64,000 bases of DNA from Seriola aureovittata. Lineage: Eukaryota; Chordata; Actinopteri; Carangiformes; Carangidae. The stretch covers positions 13,150,501 through 13,214,500 of the forward strand of contig NC_079378.1 in NCBI RefSeq assembly GCF_021018895.1, in the 5' to 3' direction. This document shows positions 62,473-64,000 of the stretch, one piece after another. The notes beneath the pieces were generated by a model, which saw nothing but the letters and a program-made list of their open reading frames with translations, was not told the DNA's origin and made no database searches. Position numbers and translations under genes: made by a program. Positions within the stretch are counted from its first letter, which is position 1. Each line of letters starts with the position of its first letter.

Positions 62473-63468
62473 GTAGTGTTAGTTCAAGGCCATCATTAGC
62501 TAACTATTTTAAAAAGTCTAGTTTAGGAGAAGCACATCCACTGTCTGTAAATTGGTCCTGGATGCTGGAGTTTAGCAATAACTTAACAACCCCATCTTAT
62601 CTCGTTGGACAGTATTTTTACTTAGTCCTCATCCATAAAGCCATCTGTCTTGTCATGAAAACTTACTGTTTTCACTGACAATGCCGAAATGTACATAAGC
62701 TAAGCAACTTAACAAAATAACAGTCGACTGATCGTACATTTTTTCTTCATAATCCTAGGACGAACTAGTTCTACACACAAACATGTTTCCACATGCATAC
62801 TCAACTGGTGAGGTTGTGGACTTTTCACCTGAGACCTGTAGCTTTAGCCTGAGTCATTTACCATGATCATATAATCCATAAGTGCATATTTATGACCCCT
62901 TTTACAAGTGAGCTGGAAATATAGAGGACCGTGTATTCAACCAACTCGCAGAGATTGACATGAATTCATGTCAGCAAACAGAGCATCTTTTTTTGTGTGA
63001 TGTTTCAGGCCTTTGCTTAAGATATATCCGACAGCTGGATGAAAGCAGTTTGTGTTTTTGCGTGCATGCAGGCTTGCATATGTGTGTGTGTGCAGTTGTG
63101 ATTTAAGTGTATATGTGAGACACAGAGGGGAGGATAAGGGAGGGATGTGTGTGACACAGAGGTCTAACAGGGGCAGAGCACTACTTGTAAAAAGCACAGA
63201 CCACAGGATGTTGATTCACCATAAAACTTTACTAGACCTTTGTTTTTCACAGTATTCCTGAACCATAGTTGGATCGAGCCAAAGCTGCAGGATAGTAAGC
63301 GAAGTCACCTCTGATTCAAGAGGAAGGAAGAGCGTGTAATACAGTCCATGAGGGTATTCTAAAAAATAACTGTATACCCAGGAATTCAGTTCATATTGAA
63401 CATCTGTTCATCTCATGATTTACGTTCAATGCCAATATTACGTCCAATATTTAGTGCTGATTTTTTTA

Positions 63469-63482
63469 CCACTAGGGGGCAG
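63469..63482 (+). promoter_or_regulatory. CTCF-like motif
   Basis: CCACTAGGGGGCAG fits the vertebrate CTCF core consensus at every position. It lies at the edge of a dispersed repeat, so it may be repeat-borne. Binding is not shown by sequence alone. Confidence 0.45.
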
Positions 63483-63489
63483 CGTAAAC

Positions 63490-63950
63490 AAGCGTCAAAC
63501 ACAACACTGACATAATATTACCTTTGAAACGGTGAAATGCAAACAGTTGCTTATTTACACATCCAGGAGATACGTATAAAATCATCTGCCATCTGACGAA
63601 ATTAAAGGGATAGTTCGGGTTTTTTGACTTTCCCTTTAAGTCCAATATTCATTCTCCTTTAGCTCTGTCTCCACTAACTTTAGCTGCTGAAGTCACTAAC
63701 TTCTCACTCCAGTTTGGTTCTGTGGCTCAGTAAGTAGTGTACAGTGAGTTTTAGAGGGGTTTTTTTTCTGATAACATCTGCTGCCAAAACAAAGCAGGTG
63801 AGAGCAGTGACAGTGAACCAAAACAATGAGCCAAAAGACGTTGAAACACTATGTGGAGCTGAAGGGAACTGTAGAGTTGGATGATGACTATATGTGGGTT
63901 CGTCACTATACGCCGTCCCTTTCACATTACATGTAGTCATCTGTCTATTG
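63490..63950 (+). repeat. Dispersed repeat, second copy
   Basis: GTTGCTTATTTACACATCCA, AAAGGGATAGTTCGGGTTTT and TATGTGGGTTCGTCACTATA match the family at 57.0-57.7 kb, same orientation. The phrase AAAGGGATAGTTCGG is familiar from many fish sequences. Confidence 0.6.
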
Positions 63951-64000
63951 TTAATATGAAAAACATTACTGCCGTAACCAAAATCTTTCCCTAACCTTAA

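Larger units (their letters stand above)
54741..64000. other. Gene-free stretch with dispersed repeats
   Basis: No recognised gene. It contains a TA tract (54773-54797), the (CA)n block at 55320-55442, dispersed repeats near 55.75, 57.0-57.7, 60.0-60.2 and 63.5-63.95 kb, a TG tract at 59865-59913, and a CATTA pentamer repeat at 62449-62472. Short open frames in it show no known domain. Confidence 0.5.

Overview
This is vertebrate nuclear DNA, most likely from a teleost fish (probably a percomorph). The coding signal is a fish-type fibroblast growth factor receptor 4 with short GT-AG introns. The rest is very rich in (CA)n/(TG)n, (CT)n/(GA)n and GGA microsatellites, with decayed Tc1-like, LTR and SINE-like remnants and dispersed repeats of a kind I recall from fish genomes. 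There are no operons, CRISPR arrays or other bacterial features.

Left end, about 1-9.3 kb: the 5' part of fgfr4 on the minus strand, so the gene reads right to left and runs off the window at base 1. Eight exons join in frame without a break: 6473-6254 (5'UTR and signal peptide), 2684-2497, 2331-2181, 2014-1964, 1161-892, 616-527, 443-277 and 64-1. They encode the first 356 residues. The order is signal peptide, an extra N-terminal Ig domain, a short linker, Ig D1, the acid box, and most of Ig D2. Ig D3, the transmembrane segment and the kinase lie beyond the left edge. The extra Ig domain resembles FGFR D3, not D1. Like D3 it is split over two exons at the same kind of position, so it looks like a copied IIIa+IIIc-type exon pair placed in front of D1. 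A non-coding first exon and promoter probably lie around 9.1-9.3 kb.

9.8-11.3 kb: just upstream of the probable promoter, a 741-bp unit is tandemly duplicated with essentially one visible substitution. Both copies are bounded by (GA)n tracts.

11.3-64 kb: a stretch of about 53 kb with no recognisable conserved protein gene. It holds a decayed Tc1/mariner transposase (about 12.05-12.33 kb), a tRNA-like SINE-type remnant (12.5 kb), a 266-bp LTR followed by a tRNA-Pro-like primer-binding site (54.2-54.5 kb), a small MITE-like element (60.0 kb), several dispersed repeats, many microsatellites, three strong hairpins or palindromes, and a CTCF-like motif at 63.47 kb. The best candidate for an undescribed gene is a 93-codon minus-strand ORF at 46993-46712. 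It has one predicted membrane segment and an AATAAA 61 bases after the stop codon. Two other patches, near 23.6 and 28.2 kb, are possible conserved regulatory elements.
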